Below are positions 28,701 through 34,218 of a stretch of 64,000 bases of DNA, in pieces (position 1 is the first letter of the stretch; the number at the start of each line of letters is the position of its first letter). The stretch is from Azorinus chamasolen. Taxonomy: Eukaryota > Mollusca > Bivalvia > Cardiida > Solecurtidae. The notes beneath the pieces are model-generated. The model was given only the letters and a program-made list of their open reading frames with translations. It was not told the origin of the DNA and ran no database searches. The stretch is taken from the NCBI GenBank assembly GCA_963576725.1, contig OY755236.1, forward strand, positions 68,542,379-68,606,378, given 5' to 3'. The translations under genes and the position numbers were made by a program.

Positions 28701-31174
28701 CTGTTCACAGTCATATTTAACCCTTTCCCTGTGAAATATTCATGTAAAAAATAATGGCATCACGTATATTTATAAGCTAAACTTTTATATTGACATATAA
28801 ACATAGTGTTTTGATATATTTGGTAGAAACTGCAGTCAGATCTATTATAATTTCACAAGCTAACCGAGCAGACACTGATCAAATGGCTTCTACAGGAGCT
28901 GTCTGATCTGGATCTACTGTTTACCAAGTTGTGAAAAAGCATTTGTATTAGGGAAAATGGGTTAACCTTTACAGTAAGGGACACCTGTCACTTTTGTCAA
29001 GTTACACTGTTCTTTAAAGACAAAATTCCTAGATATTCACCATAAGCTTGACCTGTTTGAATTTTGGAATAGTCCATTTAAAATTTCAGCATTCTTATCT
29101 AATGGTTAAAAACATCAAGTTTTCATGTAAGACATTTAGAGAAACCGTTTGACACCTTTACAAACATAATACATGTAGACTTTGTAGTAGCCATCTGAAT
29201 TCAGGGTCTGCCCTGTTTGCTTATGAAATAATAAAGACCTGATTCTACAGTGTATGTCATGGTCAAAATTCCATACCTCATAATACTACATTTGTGTATT
29301 TCAAAATTTCAGCAAATTATATTCATTATTTCTGACATTAATAAATTTATATTTACCTGGTAAAGCATTAATGTAACTAACCAAGATTATAATCAATAAT
29401 ATTATAAAGTTTTAAGTTATAACATTTCATGACTTCAATAATGTTTTGGCATACCATGACAATGCATGGATTTTAACTCTTTTTAATAAATATTCATGTA
29501 ATAAATATTGACATCTTGAATATTACTCAGCTTATTTTTTATAATGGTATACAAACACAGGAATATTTGGCCATGGTGAAAACTGTAGACACAGATCACA
29601 CAGAGCAGACCGTGATCAGATGACTCCTACAAGGTCTAAGTCTACCACGTGACACAGTGGTAGAGCATCTGCCTGCACTATGGAAGGTCATGGGTTTGAT
29701 CCCCGGCCGCGACAGACCAAAAGTCGCAAAAAGCTGGTACTAGTAGCTCCTTTGTCTACGCTCGACATTAAAGGGGTAGTTCTAGGACTGGTCGGCCCAG
29801 TGTCAGGATAATAAGACTGGGTGGGGTGCCCTTGCCATGTGCCCGTAGCAGGGGCATTCCAGTGAGGCAGCACAATATCTTGTCTCATGCGGGTGACATC
29901 TACAAATAGCTGAAATACTGTAGGTCGGACGTAAAACCCAGCTCACTCACCCCTGGACAATTGTAGCCATTTTGAAAATTCAATGACATGAAATCAGTTC
30001 TACACATCCAAAACATTATTTCCGTAAAGTTTGATACAATTCACAGCACTTTGCAATTTTTTTTTCACATTTTTTAAACTGTTTGCATAGTTTCCATGGA
30101 ATAAGTGGCCATTTTGAAACTTCCGAGACCTAATTGACTATTCTAAAATTCAAACAGGTCACGCTCACAGTGAATATACAGGGATTTTTCTAAAGAAAAG
30201 TGTAACAGACCGTGATGAGAGGGGTCCTCTAGGAGCCCTCTCAGTTTCATCTGGTCTACAATGTTTGCAAAGGACATTTATAGTGACTTAAATTTGTGTC
30301 CCGCACTGTAAGGGTTAAACAAGCATTTTCATTGGATTTGGCACAAACATTAGTAACATTTAATATTTTGTAACATGTAATAATTAAATGGACTTATATT
30401 TATAAATAAGACATTTATTTGCCATCTCATTCTCGTTGTGCATTTACATTAATGGAAATCAATTTTAAATGAACGATAATCAACACTATAGATGGATTGC
30501 AAAAAATAACTATAATGTTTTTAGTTTGATGTCTGAATCTTGAAATGAGTACAACATTAATTGGATATACATACATGTATATCAATCCTTATTCAAAAAA
30601 TATATGGTACAAATCTAGGGGGAAAAAAGTCAAAAAGAGGCTTCGGCGTGTTAACAATGTGGTTTAAAAGTTAAATTTGAAGGTGTGTCAACTAGACCAA
30701 ATAAATTGTTTGAAAAATAAATGCTAGAGCTTCCACTTTGGGTAGTGCCTTAATAAATATACATAACGAAAACTAAAGTCTAGTCCAAACCTTTTAATTG
30801 GCCATTAACAGTACAATTTAGGTCATTAACTTTGCTCTTTTATGTATTTATATAAGGAGTTTCAATATCTTGTAACTAAATTCAACTGTGCTTGGTTTAT
30901 GACATATCGGTGAACTAGTGGTACAACATATTTATTTTATTCTTTGCGGATAGATTTTAACAACTCACATGGATGATGGCATTGGTCCGAAATGAAACAG
31001 GTCAACCCTTAATTTTATGTAAATAATCCAAGTACAAATGAACATATAAATAACCTGATTGCAGAAGAAAGATCCACTGATTCCAAGCTTTATACACGTC
31101 GGACACTGCAACTTGGCTTCGTTGCTGCAGCTTGTAGTTTCGCAAACCCTTGCTAACACTGTGGGGGCTGCCAT
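10290..31174 (-). CDS. METAP1: Methionine aminopeptidase 1, complete 13-exon gene
   Basis: Removes the initiator methionine from nascent proteins at the ribosome (established family role). Coding exons: 31174-31055, 28501-28450, 27711-27620, 24666-24606, 22837-22746, 20103-20020, 18326-18259, 17046-16976, 15751-15620, 13045-12940, 12525-12488, 11224-11159, 10462-10290. All junctions are GT/AG with compatible phases; they join to 1155 nt, 384 residues plus TGA, close to the usual ~386 of animal METAP1. Seen in the translation: N-terminal MYND-like zinc finger (C11, C16, C24, C27, C38, C42, H50, H54), a linker with [10 protein letters not shown] near 102-112, then the pita-bread fold. Metal ligands are D215, D226, H289, E322 and E353, with substrate-side H198 in CHGIP. 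No frameshift or lost residue. The start ATG has A at -3 and G at +4. Introns are packed with transposons but all splice sites are intact. Confidence 0.97.
10478..10685 (+). mobile_element. Family A MITE remnant beside the exon 13 acceptor
   Basis: TTCATGAATATTCATTAAAT, TTCAGAAACTGTAAGAACG, GCAAACAGAGTAGATTATGA, tip ATCTCCTGTAGGAGCT. It starts about 16 bp upstream of the splice acceptor. Confidence 0.75.
10690..11103 (+). mobile_element. Family A MITE with ~175-bp insertion
   Basis: TTTCATGAATATTCATGCAA; an inserted palindrome-bearing piece (GTTTCAAAACACTATCCTCC, ATTTGAAACTCCTCTAGGA) about 10725-10900; then ACACATGAACACAGGAAATT, hairpin, GGGGTAACGGGTTAG. Confidence 0.65.
11159..11224 (-). 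CDS. METAP1: METAP1 exon 12 (residues 306-328)
   Basis: Acceptor GTTTATTTCAG, then [20 protein letters not shown] and E, donor GTACAT. E322 in TIEPMI is a metal ligand. 66 nt. Confidence 0.95.
11246..11415. mobile_element. Family E element
   Basis: AGAGCTACAGATAAAGGTGA, TTTCTCCACCAAAACCCATG, TTCTAAAGAGTGGTCACAAC, ATTTACGCATCTTATCTGGA. Left hairpin arm shortened. Family E ends CAGAGCTACAGATAAG / CTTATCTGGACCTCTG. Confidence 0.8.
11427..11677 (-). mobile_element. Family B MITE
   Basis: TTAACCGTTCGCTAGCTATT to AGCAAGAGAAGGGTTAA, with intact 68-bp hairpin (tip CAGCTCCTGCAGGAGCTG). Confidence 0.9.
11745..11875 (+). repeat. Family A fragment
   Basis: CCATGTAAGAAATAATGACA and GCAAACAGAACAGACCCTGA, ending at GTGGCTCCTC. 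Confidence 0.6.
11901..12187. repeat. ~143-bp tandem duplication
   Basis: Two copies starting at 11901 and 12044, each with ATTATAATCATTGATTATTC, AATAATTTATTACATAGACA and ATAATTATAACAGATCTTTG. Confidence 0.85.
12270..12345. repeat. MITE hairpin fragment
   Basis: AATAATGCAGATCCAGATCA, tip CGGCTCCTAAGGGAGC, ATCTACACTATTTGC. Confidence 0.6.
12488..12525 (-). CDS. METAP1: METAP1 exon 11 (residues 293-306)
   Basis: Microexon of 38 nt. Acceptor CTTATTTCAG, then [12 protein letters not shown], donor GTAAGT. Too short for ORF finding; identified from the family motif LFHTAPNVPHYA and phase fit with its neighbours. Confidence 0.95.
12606..12757. repeat. Chimera of a family A end and half a family D element
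   Basis: TTAACCCATTACTCCATAAT with TACACCTTTG, then directly TTGCATTAAGCAGCCACCTG and GGTTTTTACTGTA. Confidence 0.65.
12758..12850. repeat. Family E-like palindrome
   Basis: TTTGTCAAACCCTATCATGC, AGGTGATTCTAAGAACCAAC, AGTTAGGGTTTGATTAATAA. Confidence 0.5.
12861..12944. repeat. 42-bp tandem duplication across the METAP1 exon 10 donor
   Basis: Two units, 12861-12902 and 12903-12944, each TATGGCTTTGATTATGACA... CACTTACTGGTG. Read on the minus strand each unit holds CACCAGTAAGT, so the splice donor core is present twice, 42 bp apart. Confidence 0.92.
12940..13045 (-). CDS. METAP1: METAP1 exon 10 (residues 258-293)
   Basis: Acceptor TTTATTTTCAG, then [20 protein letters not shown] and [14 protein letters not shown], with metal ligand H289. 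The donor GTAAGT sits in a 42-bp tandem duplication, so a second identical donor core lies 42 bases further into the intron. Using that one would read TAA at once, so the exon-proximal donor is the coding one. Confidence 0.96.
13070..13194 (+). mobile_element. Family A MITE left part, cut by the hAT element
   Basis: TTACTTCATGAATATTCATG, TAAGAAATAACAACATC, AATATTAATCAGCTGAAATT. The sequence after 14690 (TATCTGATCAAGATTTATC) may be its decayed remainder. Confidence 0.65.
13195..14683. mobile_element. Non-autonomous hAT-type element, 1489 bp
   Basis: Ends CAGTGTCCGACAAATTT and AAATCCATTGCC-side complement ending GTCGGACACTG, flanked by GGTATCT on both sides (13188-13194, 14684-14690). Subterminal AGCCCACTGGGCTACCAG-like palindromes occur near both ends. 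No ORF over 60 codons. Inserted in a family A copy within METAP1 intron 11 side (between exons 10 and 9). Confidence 0.85.
14691..15089. other. No recognised feature
   Basis: AT-rich intron. It contains GAAGACTAGAACACGGACCA and GTCAGGAAGGACC of uncertain origin; no coding motif. Confidence 0.5.
15090..15480. repeat. Bivalve-type interspersed repeat
   Basis: AATCATAACTTCTAAATGAC, AACAACAGGACACCATGACG, GATGGACAGGGTGATACTAT, CACAAGGGGTGGGGCC, GGAGTTGGATGTACAAACAG. Wording resembles other background repeats here. Confidence 0.45.
15620..15751 (-). CDS. METAP1: METAP1 exon 9 (residues 214-258)
   Basis: Acceptor TCTTTTCAG, then [20 protein letters not shown] and onward to DQAIKE, donor GTAAAG. 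Carries metal ligands D215 and D226. 132 nt, phase 1 in and out. Confidence 0.97.
15836..15925 (-). repeat. Family A fragment
   Basis: AATCCTTTACTCCAAAATG, GCAAACAGAGTAGACCCAGC, then GTCCACTCTGTTTG; tip deleted. Confidence 0.65.
16034..16253 (+). mobile_element. Family C MITE
   Basis: AACCTTTCCTCCATAAATAC, hairpin with tip TTTGCTCCATAGGAGCAAA, TAGTAAATGCTCCTTTTGGG, TCTGAGGAACAGGTTAAA. Confidence 0.88.
16462..16830 (+). mobile_element. Family A MITE split by family D
   Basis: TTTAACCCTTTTCTCCATGA, TATTCATGTAAGTAATAA; D at 16501-16706; resumes ATGTCATGAATATTAATCAG, ACACAGGAATATTTGAACAT, GCAAACAGAGCAGACAT, then truncated. Confidence 0.85.
16501..16706. mobile_element. Family D MITE nested in family A
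   Basis: TA TAGTAAAACCTCTCTATAAC to TAGAGGATTTACTG TA. Long hairpin GCTTAAAGCAAGATGAAAGT with tip ACGCTCCTATAGGAGCAT. TA at both junctions. Confidence 0.9.
16976..17046 (-). CDS. METAP1: METAP1 exon 8 (residues 190-214)
   Basis: Acceptor TTTTTATGATAG, then [20 protein letters not shown] and ILN, donor GTGAGT. CHGIPD contains H198, the active-site histidine that contacts the substrate. 71 nt. Confidence 0.95.
17109..17295 (-). mobile_element. Family A MITE, rearranged
   Basis: TTAACCCTTTACTCCATAAA, GCAAACTAAGTAGACTCAGA, an insert with ACAGTACAGTATCTG, then CAGCTCCTATACTAGCTG and GGGTCTACTCTGTTC. Confidence 0.65.
17304..17521. mobile_element. Family D MITE
   Basis: TA CAGTAGAACCCCTCTAATGC to AGAAGGGTTTACTG TA; hairpin GCTTAATGCAGAACAAAAGT, tip AAAGCTCCTGTAGGAGCTTT. 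Confidence 0.9.
17609..17630. repeat. Poly(G) tract, 22 bp
   Basis: Uninterrupted G run; length is prone to assembly error. Confidence 0.9.
17975..18190 (+). mobile_element. Family A MITE
   Basis: GTGAATATTTATGTAAGAAA, TGACATCATGAATATTTATA, hairpin with tip CAGCTCCTACAGGAGCTG, GGGTCTAGTCTGTTTGC, TTATGATGGTTAA. Confidence 0.8.
18259..18326 (-). CDS. METAP1: METAP1 exon 7 (residues 168-190)
   Basis: Acceptor TATGTTTCAG, then [20 protein letters not shown] and CC plus two bases of T190, donor GTAAGT. [20 protein letters not shown] is a METAP1 hallmark. Confidence 0.96.
18539..18754 (+). mobile_element. Family A MITE
   Basis: TTAACCCTTGAATATTTTTG, CATCATGAATATTCATTGGC, GAGCTCCTACAGTGATCTGA (left arm deleted), GAGGGGAAGGGTTAA. 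Confidence 0.82.
18720..18780. repeat. 30-bp tandem duplication of a MITE end
   Basis: CATTTACATGAGGGGAAGGG TTAACTAAAA occurs twice in succession. Confidence 0.85.
18776..19700. repeat. ~150-bp irregular tandem repeats
   Basis: Leader ACTATCACTAAAGGTGATGA, then repeats of CAAGGCCAGAGGTCAAGGTC (near 18880, 19197, 19351, 19500), TTTATGCCAAGTATCAAGTG, AATCAGGTTGAAGCTGAAGG and ACAAGATTTTGCAG. ORFs across it are shadows. Confidence 0.8.
19714..19754. repeat. Poly(C) tract, 41 bp
   Basis: Followed by ACACACACA. It generates a false polyproline/polyglycine ORF on each strand. Confidence 0.92.
20020..20103 (-). CDS. METAP1: METAP1 exon 6 (residues 140-167)
   Basis: Acceptor CTTTCCAG? region reads TTTCCAG, then [20 protein letters not shown] and EIDKLVYE, donor GTAACA. 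Matches [23 protein letters not shown]. 84 nt, phase 0 both ends. Confidence 0.95.
20155..20376 (-). mobile_element. Family C MITE
   Basis: CATTCCCTCCTACACTATTT, GACCCAACCTCTTTGAAGC, hairpin tip TTTGCTCCTAGGGAGCAAA, GAGGGAATATGTTAAA. Fifty bases upstream of METAP1 exon 6. Confidence 0.85.
20386..20639 (+). mobile_element. Family A MITE, model A1 copy
   Basis: TTAACCCTTTACTCCATGAA, TATTCATGTAAGAAATAATG, GCAAACAGAGCAGATCCTGA, tip GGTTCCTACAGGAGCC, ATGGAGTAAAGGGTTA. Confidence 0.9.
20685..21130 (-). mobile_element. Family A MITE (reverse) containing another
   Basis: Outer: CAACCCTTTATTCTATAAAT, CAACAGAGTAGACCCAGAT; inner copy 20757-20991; outer resumes TGATCCATCAGTTTCTACAA and TTCTTACATAAATATTCATG. 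Confidence 0.7.
20757..20991 (-). mobile_element. Family A MITE nested in family A
   Basis: TGTTCCTCATATGAACACTT, tip TAGCTCCGGTAGCAGCC, TTTGCTTATGAAATTATAAC, TTACATGAATGTTCAATAAA. Confidence 0.72.
21117..22300. repeat. Family D remnant interrupted by the hAT element
   Basis: GGTTTAATGCAGAATAAAAG before 21156 and GCAGAATGTTTTTGGGGAGC after 22235 are parts of the D hairpin (AATGCAGAA...GCTCC). Confidence 0.5.
21156..22235. mobile_element. Non-autonomous hAT-type element, 1080 bp
   Basis: Ends CAGGGGTGGAAATTTC and GGGATTTCCGCACCCCTG, flanked by GCAGAAT on both sides. ACTTGTCC...GGAC subterminal palindromes lie near each end (21179-21200 and 22141-22158). CAGGGGTG-type termini are characteristic of hAT elements. 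No transposase. It split a family D palindrome. Confidence 0.88.
22301..22745. other. No recognised feature
   Basis: AT-rich METAP1 intron. The two overlapping ORFs at 22157-22441 start inside the hAT end and have no recognisable motif. Confidence 0.5.
22746..22837 (-). CDS. METAP1: METAP1 exon 5 (residues 109-139)
   Basis: Acceptor TTGTCACCAG, then [20 protein letters not shown] and onward to VRQACM, donor GTATGA. Corresponds to the vertebrate [20 protein letters not shown] stretch that opens the catalytic domain. 92 nt, phase 1 in, 0 out. Confidence 0.94.
22930..23080 (-). mobile_element. Family A fragment
   Basis: GCAAACAGGGTAGATCCAAA, tip TGATCCTGTAGGAGCTG, CTGATTCTACAGATTTTGTC. Confidence 0.7.
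23274..23876. mobile_element. ~600-bp element with 12-bp ends and internal tandem repeats
   Basis: Left AGCTCGCCTATTG, right CAAATAGGCGAGCT. Inside, a ~195-bp unit (CTTACCCCAAAACTTTAACC near 23379, 23580, 23773) and GCCAACGCCGACGCTAAGGC. The right end forms a CCTATT-AATAGG hairpin before CGAGCTAA, reminiscent of a Helitron 3' end. Class unresolved. Confidence 0.65.
23914..24146 (+). mobile_element. Family A MITE
   Basis: AACCCTTTACTCCATGAAAT, hairpin GCAAACAGAGCAGACACTGA with tip GGCTCCTATAGGAGCC, AATGGAATAAAGGGTTAA. Confidence 0.88.
24150..24290 (-). repeat. Family A tail
   Basis: CATTATAACAATTCAGCTAA, TTATTTCTTACATGATTATT. Confidence 0.55.
24349..24590 (-). mobile_element. Family A MITE just upstream of METAP1 exon 4 donor
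   Basis: TTAACCCTTAATCCATAAAT, GAAGATCAAGATCAGATGGC, tip TGGCTCCTGTGGGGG, ATATGCCATTATAAAAATTC, GAATATTCATGAGTTAAAG. Ends about 15 bp from the donor. Confidence 0.82.
24606..24666 (-). CDS. METAP1: METAP1 exon 4 (residues 89-109)
   Basis: Acceptor TTTCTGCAG, then [20 protein letters not shown] and one base of G109, donor GTTAGT. Matches the VPxxIxRPDYAxHPxG linker of the family; Gly replaces the usual Ala after RPDY. 61 nt. Confidence 0.93.
24939..25170 (-). mobile_element. Family C MITE
   Basis: TTAACCCATTTCCTAATTAG, ACTGAAAAGGTGCATTTAC, stem CATTGTGATAAATAGGGCAT with decayed tip, AAAAGAATGGGTTA. Confidence 0.8.
25490..25729. repeat. Leader of the following repeat array
   Basis: ACTATCACTAAAGGTGATAC matches the leader at 18778; TGTGACACCAGCTACACATG follows. 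Confidence 0.5.
25730..26800. repeat. ~155-bp tandem repeat array, about 7 units
   Basis: ACAAAGGGCAATAACTCC recurs at 25881, 26037, 26191, 26346, 26501 and 26656 (spacing 154-156). Each unit also has TTCCATATATGAAGTTTCAA and GTTATCGTCCGGACAAAAAA. It ends in GACAGACGGACGGACATAC. Plus-strand ORFs with repeated HDTxSxHxLS words are the array translated. Confidence 0.92.
26844..27084. mobile_element. 241-bp element with 23-bp perfect inverted ends
   Basis: ATGGGTAGTTGTGTGACTTT TTC at left, exact complement at right. Inside: palindrome CTTGTGGGACTAGTCCCACAAG, three telomere units, three ATGGCCAGGTTAATGTCACA copies. Sits in a GACAGACGGAC tract. Confidence 0.8.
26946..26966. repeat. Interstitial telomere repeat
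   Basis: Three CCCTAA units (TTAGGG on the other strand) inside the 241-bp element; TTAGGG is the canonical animal and molluscan telomere unit. Confidence 0.75.
27085..27600. repeat. Bivalve-type repeat ending next to METAP1 exon 3
   Basis: GACAGACAGACAACTCTCAC, hairpin ATGTCTCCCCCATATAAATA / TATGGGGGGAGACAT (27130-27163), two ATACCAAATATAAATTCAAT units about 180 bp apart, and a closing hairpin TACCCCCTCAAACAAGTTTG. Confidence 0.65.
27620..27711 (-). CDS. METAP1: METAP1 exon 3 (residues 58-88)
   Basis: Acceptor TTTTTTGCAG completes the AAG codon of K58, giving HKKAKNE as in other METAP1. Contains [12 protein letters not shown], the conserved linker motif (WAGYRYTGKLRP in vertebrates). Donor GTATGG. 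A bivalve-type repeat begins about 20 bases beyond the donor. Confidence 0.93.
27895..28063. mobile_element. Family D MITE, decayed
   Basis: TTCAATGCAGGAAAAAAGTA, tip AAAGCTCCTGTATGAGCCTT, CCACATTAAGCTACCAAATG. Confidence 0.65.
28134..28424. mobile_element. Two family A halves fused head to head
   Basis: Reverse half TTTAACCCTTTCCCTCATAC with hairpin (28180-28240), then forward half GAATAAGCTGTAGAATCAGA, GCAAGCAGGGCGGACCCTGA, GGAGTAAAGCATTAAA. Next to METAP1 exon 2. Confidence 0.72.
28450..28501 (-). CDS. METAP1: METAP1 exon 2 (residues 41-58, first base)
   Basis: Acceptor TTCTTTCAG, then [17 protein letters not shown] and one base of K58, donor GTAAGT. It supplies the last zinc ligands C42, H50 and H54. 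52 nt, phase 0 in and 1 out. Confidence 0.95.
28717..28965 (+). mobile_element. Family A MITE, 249 bp
   Basis: TTAACCCTTTCCCTGTGAAA to AGGGAAAATGGGTTAA; hairpin tip GGCTTCTACAGGAGC. Confidence 0.88.
28966..29110. repeat. Family H, hairpin missing
   Basis: ACAGTAAGGGACACCTGTCA, AAGTTACACTGTTCTTTAAA, CACCATAAGCTTGACCTGTT. Confidence 0.65.
29130..29360 (-). mobile_element. Family A remnant
   Basis: GTAGTAGCCATCTGAATTCA, CTGTTTGCTTATGAAATAAT, TGATTCTACAGTGTATGTC. Confidence 0.6.
29474..29640 (+). mobile_element. Family A MITE truncated by the SINE
   Basis: TAATAAATATTCATGTAATA, GGAATATTTGGCCATGGTGA, GAGCAGACCGTGATCAGATG. Confidence 0.75.
29641..29952 (+). mobile_element. tRNA-derived SINE
   Basis: Begins CACAGTGGTAGAGCATCTGC, where TGGTAGAGCAT is an RNA polymerase III A box; GGTTTGATCCC about 40 bp later is a B box. 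A conserved body follows (GGGGTAGTTCTAGGACTGGT). It ends near GTAAAACCCAGCTCACTCAC. It interrupts a family A copy between METAP1 exons 2 and 1. Not a tRNA gene: no cloverleaf 3' half. Confidence 0.85.
30130..30317 (-). mobile_element. Family H MITE
   Basis: CTATTCTAAAATTCAAACAG, GAGGGGTCCTCTAGGAGCCC hairpin, GTCCCGCACTGTAAGGGTTAA. Confidence 0.72.
30318..30964. other. No recognised feature
   Basis: AT-rich METAP1 intron 1; includes palindrome-like GATATACATACATGTATATC near 30565. No coding motif. Confidence 0.55.
31055..31174 (-). CDS. METAP1: METAP1 exon 1 (residues 1-40)
   Basis: Starts [18 protein letters not shown] and ends GSFFCNQ, phase 0, followed by donor GTTATT. It carries zinc ligands C11, C16, C24, C27 and C38. 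The overlapping frame starting at 31187 is a shadow: it lacks the Cys pattern. Confidence 0.96.
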
Positions 31175-31290
31175 TTTGTTTATTCAATGTTGTGCTAAAT
31201 TACGGGCAGAATACTACAAATATCAAAATATTATCGTCGTAAATGTGATCTCTCTTTATTTATTATTTTGTAATTATCTTTATCACAATC
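31175..31290 (-). promoter_or_regulatory. METAP1 5' UTR / proximal upstream region
   Basis: AT-rich sequence immediately upstream of the METAP1 ATG (context ACAAAATGG). No TATA box or CCAAT box stands out. It is bounded upstream by a long ATT microsatellite at 31291-31460, which must lie at or near the promoter. Confidence 0.4.
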
Positions 31291-31295
31291 ATCGA

Positions 31296-31346
<51 letters not shown>

Positions 31347-31376
31347 CATTACTATTATTATTATTTATTATTATTA

Positions 31377-31420
<44 letters not shown>

Positions 31421-31460
31421 TGTATTATTATTTGTATTATTATTATTATTTGTATTTGTA
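31291..31460. repeat. ATT trinucleotide microsatellite at the METAP1 promoter
   Basis: About 170 bp of ATT units with a few ATC, ACT and TGT interruptions, starting about 115 bp upstream of the METAP1 ATG. Confidence 0.95.
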
Positions 31461-31565
31461 TTTACTACACCCCCTCATTTAGGATTATATGTAGGCGCTG
31501 GTTTAAAAACATTAAAATATATTAAGGAATACGAAAAGTTTAAAAGTGACATGTTTCAGAACTTG

Positions 31566-31665
31566 TGCTAGACAAAACTTTATACATGATAAGAACAACA
31601 CCAAACATGATAAAAGATAAGACTTTAAACATGATAAGTGGTAAAACTTTATACATGGTTAAGAG
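31566..31665. repeat. Irregular ~25-bp tandem repeat
   Basis: AAAACTTTATACATGATAAG, AACATGATAAAAGATAAGAC, AACATGATAAGTGGTAAAAC variants. Confidence 0.6.
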
Positions 31666-31951
31666 TATTTTATCTAAAAACTGAAGGTAGAAACGATAAT
31701 GGACATGGAGTAACAATAGCTTTAAAAGAGTCAACTGCGGGTGCTTGCTGTGCAGTCACTGGCAGCATATTCCACTGACAGGCGGTTGTTGTTGTTGTTG
31801 CAATTAAAATTATTATCATTTATAAATATCATTATCATTAATTATTATTGGTGTCTTGTTGGTGGTTATAGGGGTTGCTGTCATTGTGGTTAAAAAATCA
31901 CTACATAGAATTAATTTAACAGAAGATATTTATATATAAGGAGCGATAATT

Positions 31952-32450
31952 ATAATATTTATGCAGAAAGTAAGAATGTCATACGCACGGAACAGGTTAT
32001 TGTATGAGTCTTATGTCTGGTCAGATGATCTGGATCCGATCAGTGTAACCCCTGATCACTACATAGACTTTGACAGAAAATGGTAAAAAGAGCGATAATG
32101 ATATCAATAGTTATGGCAAATTTGCAGAGTGAAAATATCATGAGTCTTAATCACTGTAATATGATCTGGATCCAGTTAATGGATTAGCAATATTATTATA
32201 AAAACTGTCGGTTATCACAGTAGAAAATAAAATTATTATAATGGGACGTAATGGGATACGTCACTTCATATAGGAAGTGAATAATTCCACAGACCACCGA
32301 CAATATTTATTTTATTTTTTTACCGACATTTTGTACTAACTAAAATTGCATTTCGAAAATGTATTGGATGCAGATCATCTAACAAGAAGTAAGACTCATA
32401 TTATAACTTGTTTCGTGCATATGACATTTTCACCTTCTGCTAATATTCGG
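31952..32450. repeat. ~500-bp foldback
   Basis: Left arm AATGTCATACGCACGGAACA, GAGTCTTATGTCTGGTCAGA, TGATCTGGATCC; right arm carries the complement (GGATGCAGATCATCTAACA, AAGTAAGACTCATATTATAA, GTGCATATGACATT). Arms about 75-90 bp. Confidence 0.75.
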
Positions 32451-32739
32451 TATGAACTATATAATTATCAACCCCTGTAATATTGGGCTGTCAAATTCCA
32501 GATGCATGTGATCAGGGGCCGCACTGATCATCCAATCTTGGTCATCTTGATTTGGAAAACAACACAACAGGACAATTCATTCTTGTTACACTCTGTATAG
32601 TTCTCTCATGTCATCACTACCTGCACCATAGGTGCGAAATACAATCACTATATAATTGCTTTCTAGGCGATTTCTCCAATTGGTTTACTATATGTCTAAT
32701 TGTAGGCGATTTCGTCGCTAGGCGATTTCTCCACTGACA

Positions 32740-33120
32740 TACCACCGTTACTGCACTGTTGACCTTTGATCTTGATTTGTAACCTTGACCTTAATAAGTC
32801 ACCCCTTAAAAATGTTCGCCTCCATAAGTTGCACATGTATGCCAAGTTTGAATTAGCGACAAAATTATCGCCAATCAAAAATTGACCCATAAGTTGACCT
32901 TTTACCTTGATGTATGACCTTTACCTTAATAAGTAGCCCCTAAAAATGTTCGCCTCCATAAGTTGCACGTGCATGTCAGCTAGGTTTGGAGCTTGTGTGT
33001 GCAATGGCTACAACATTATCGCCAACGTTAAAGCTGGGATCAAACCAAAACCAACCATGCTACAAACAACAGACAGACGGAGCAAAAACAACACACCACC
33101 CCTCCCCGTTGGGGCATAAC
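32740..33120. repeat. Direct repeat pair, ~150 bp units
   Basis: AAAATGTTCGCCTCCATAAG TTGCAC occurs twice, each preceded by GACCTTxACCTTAATAAGT; followed by AACAACAGACAGACGGAGC. Confidence 0.75.
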
Positions 33121-33276
33121 AATGAATCAAAAGTTTCGAAATCGTGAGTAGTGCATATCACAATTTCAATCCCCAATTTAACAACCATCTGCTCTATGTC
33201 GTTTTTAATAATTATGTAGTACTGCCAATAAATGAAGCACTAATAAAGTTAGTAATTATCATCCTTTTTAGTTTTT

Positions 33277-33506
33277 ATTTTATTTTCCTCCATAGGCTAT
33301 TTTTAGACACAACCTCTTTGAGTCAATCTGCCGAAAAGGAGCATTTACTAGAGAAAAGGAAAAAGTTTAGATTTGTGTAGTCTTGAAACCATTGTGATAA
33401 ATAGAGCATTTGACCATATAGGAGCAAATGCTCTATTTATCACAATGGTTTCAACAGGTAACTTTTACAGAGGCGTAGGAAGGCGTATTTATGGAGAAAA
33501 GGGTTA
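33277..33506 (-). mobile_element. Family C MITE at the LINE boundary
   Basis: CCTCCATAGGCTATTTTTAG, CTGCCGAAAAGGAGCATTTA, hairpin AACCATTGTGATAAATAGAG, GGAGAAAAGGGTTAA. It abuts the truncated LINE fragment. Confidence 0.85.
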
Positions 33507-34166
33507 ATCATAGTCAAGGTTCATATTGGCATCCACATAAAAACATAGACACGCATATAAAACATGGAAAACACAATGCTCGTCACATCTCGGGGAAGGT
33601 CAACAAAGCTAATTCTATAATGGGACTTGTCCGTCGAACCATGGAATTCATGGACAATATCACATTCAAACTCCTATATACATGTACTACACTAGCAAGA
33701 CCACATCTTGAATATGCCAATCAGGTCTGGTGTCCTCATCCCATCAAACACGTACATCGATCAAATAGAAAATGCACAACGAAGGGCAACGAAACAACTA
33801 CCTGGAATGTCCAACCTCAGCTACACAGAAATATTTGCCAACATTAGCTTATAGACAAATTCGAGGGGGGCATGATTGAAATGTACAAAATACTTACAGA
33901 GAAATATGACCACGAATTAAGTTACCAACTTCATTAAAATGAACACAGAGTCAACAACAAGGGGACATAGTTTGAAGGTCTTTAAAACCCGCCTAAGACT
34001 GAACATCAGGAAATATTCATTTGTACATAGATATGTTAACACCTGGAATAGCCTAATAGCATCAGTCGTTACAGCTAAAACGGTTAAAATTTTCGAGGCA
34101 AGACTAGACAAACACTGGAAAAACAGCCGCTATATTATAATTATAGAGAGAAAAAAATACATTTAA
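33507..34166 (+). pseudogene. LINE reverse transcriptase C-terminal fragment, frameshifted
   Basis: Two plus-strand pieces resemble the 3' end of a non-LTR retrotransposon polymerase. The first (to about 33845) contains KVNKANSIMGLVRRTMEF and RPHLEYANQVWCP, typical of the thumb/C-terminal segment. The second (33939-34166) contains TRGHSLKVF and a LWNSL-like TWNSL motif, RLDKHW at the end. They are in different frames and the catalytic YxDD region is missing, so it is a dead 5'-truncated copy. The probable 3' UTR continues to 34218 and resumes at 35377 after the inserted element. Confidence 0.85.
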
Positions 34167-34218
34167 CCCAAACCGGACAAGACCGCAATCAAGTTCAGAT
34201 GATTGCCTAGAGCTGACA

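Noticed and set aside
29641..29720. tRNA gene
   Set aside because: A and B boxes are present but no acceptor-stem pairing or proper 3' half; it continues into a SINE body.
31059..31571. 170-codon plus-strand ORF rich in tyrosine and leucine
   Set aside because: Antisense of METAP1 exon 1 followed by the translated ATT microsatellite.
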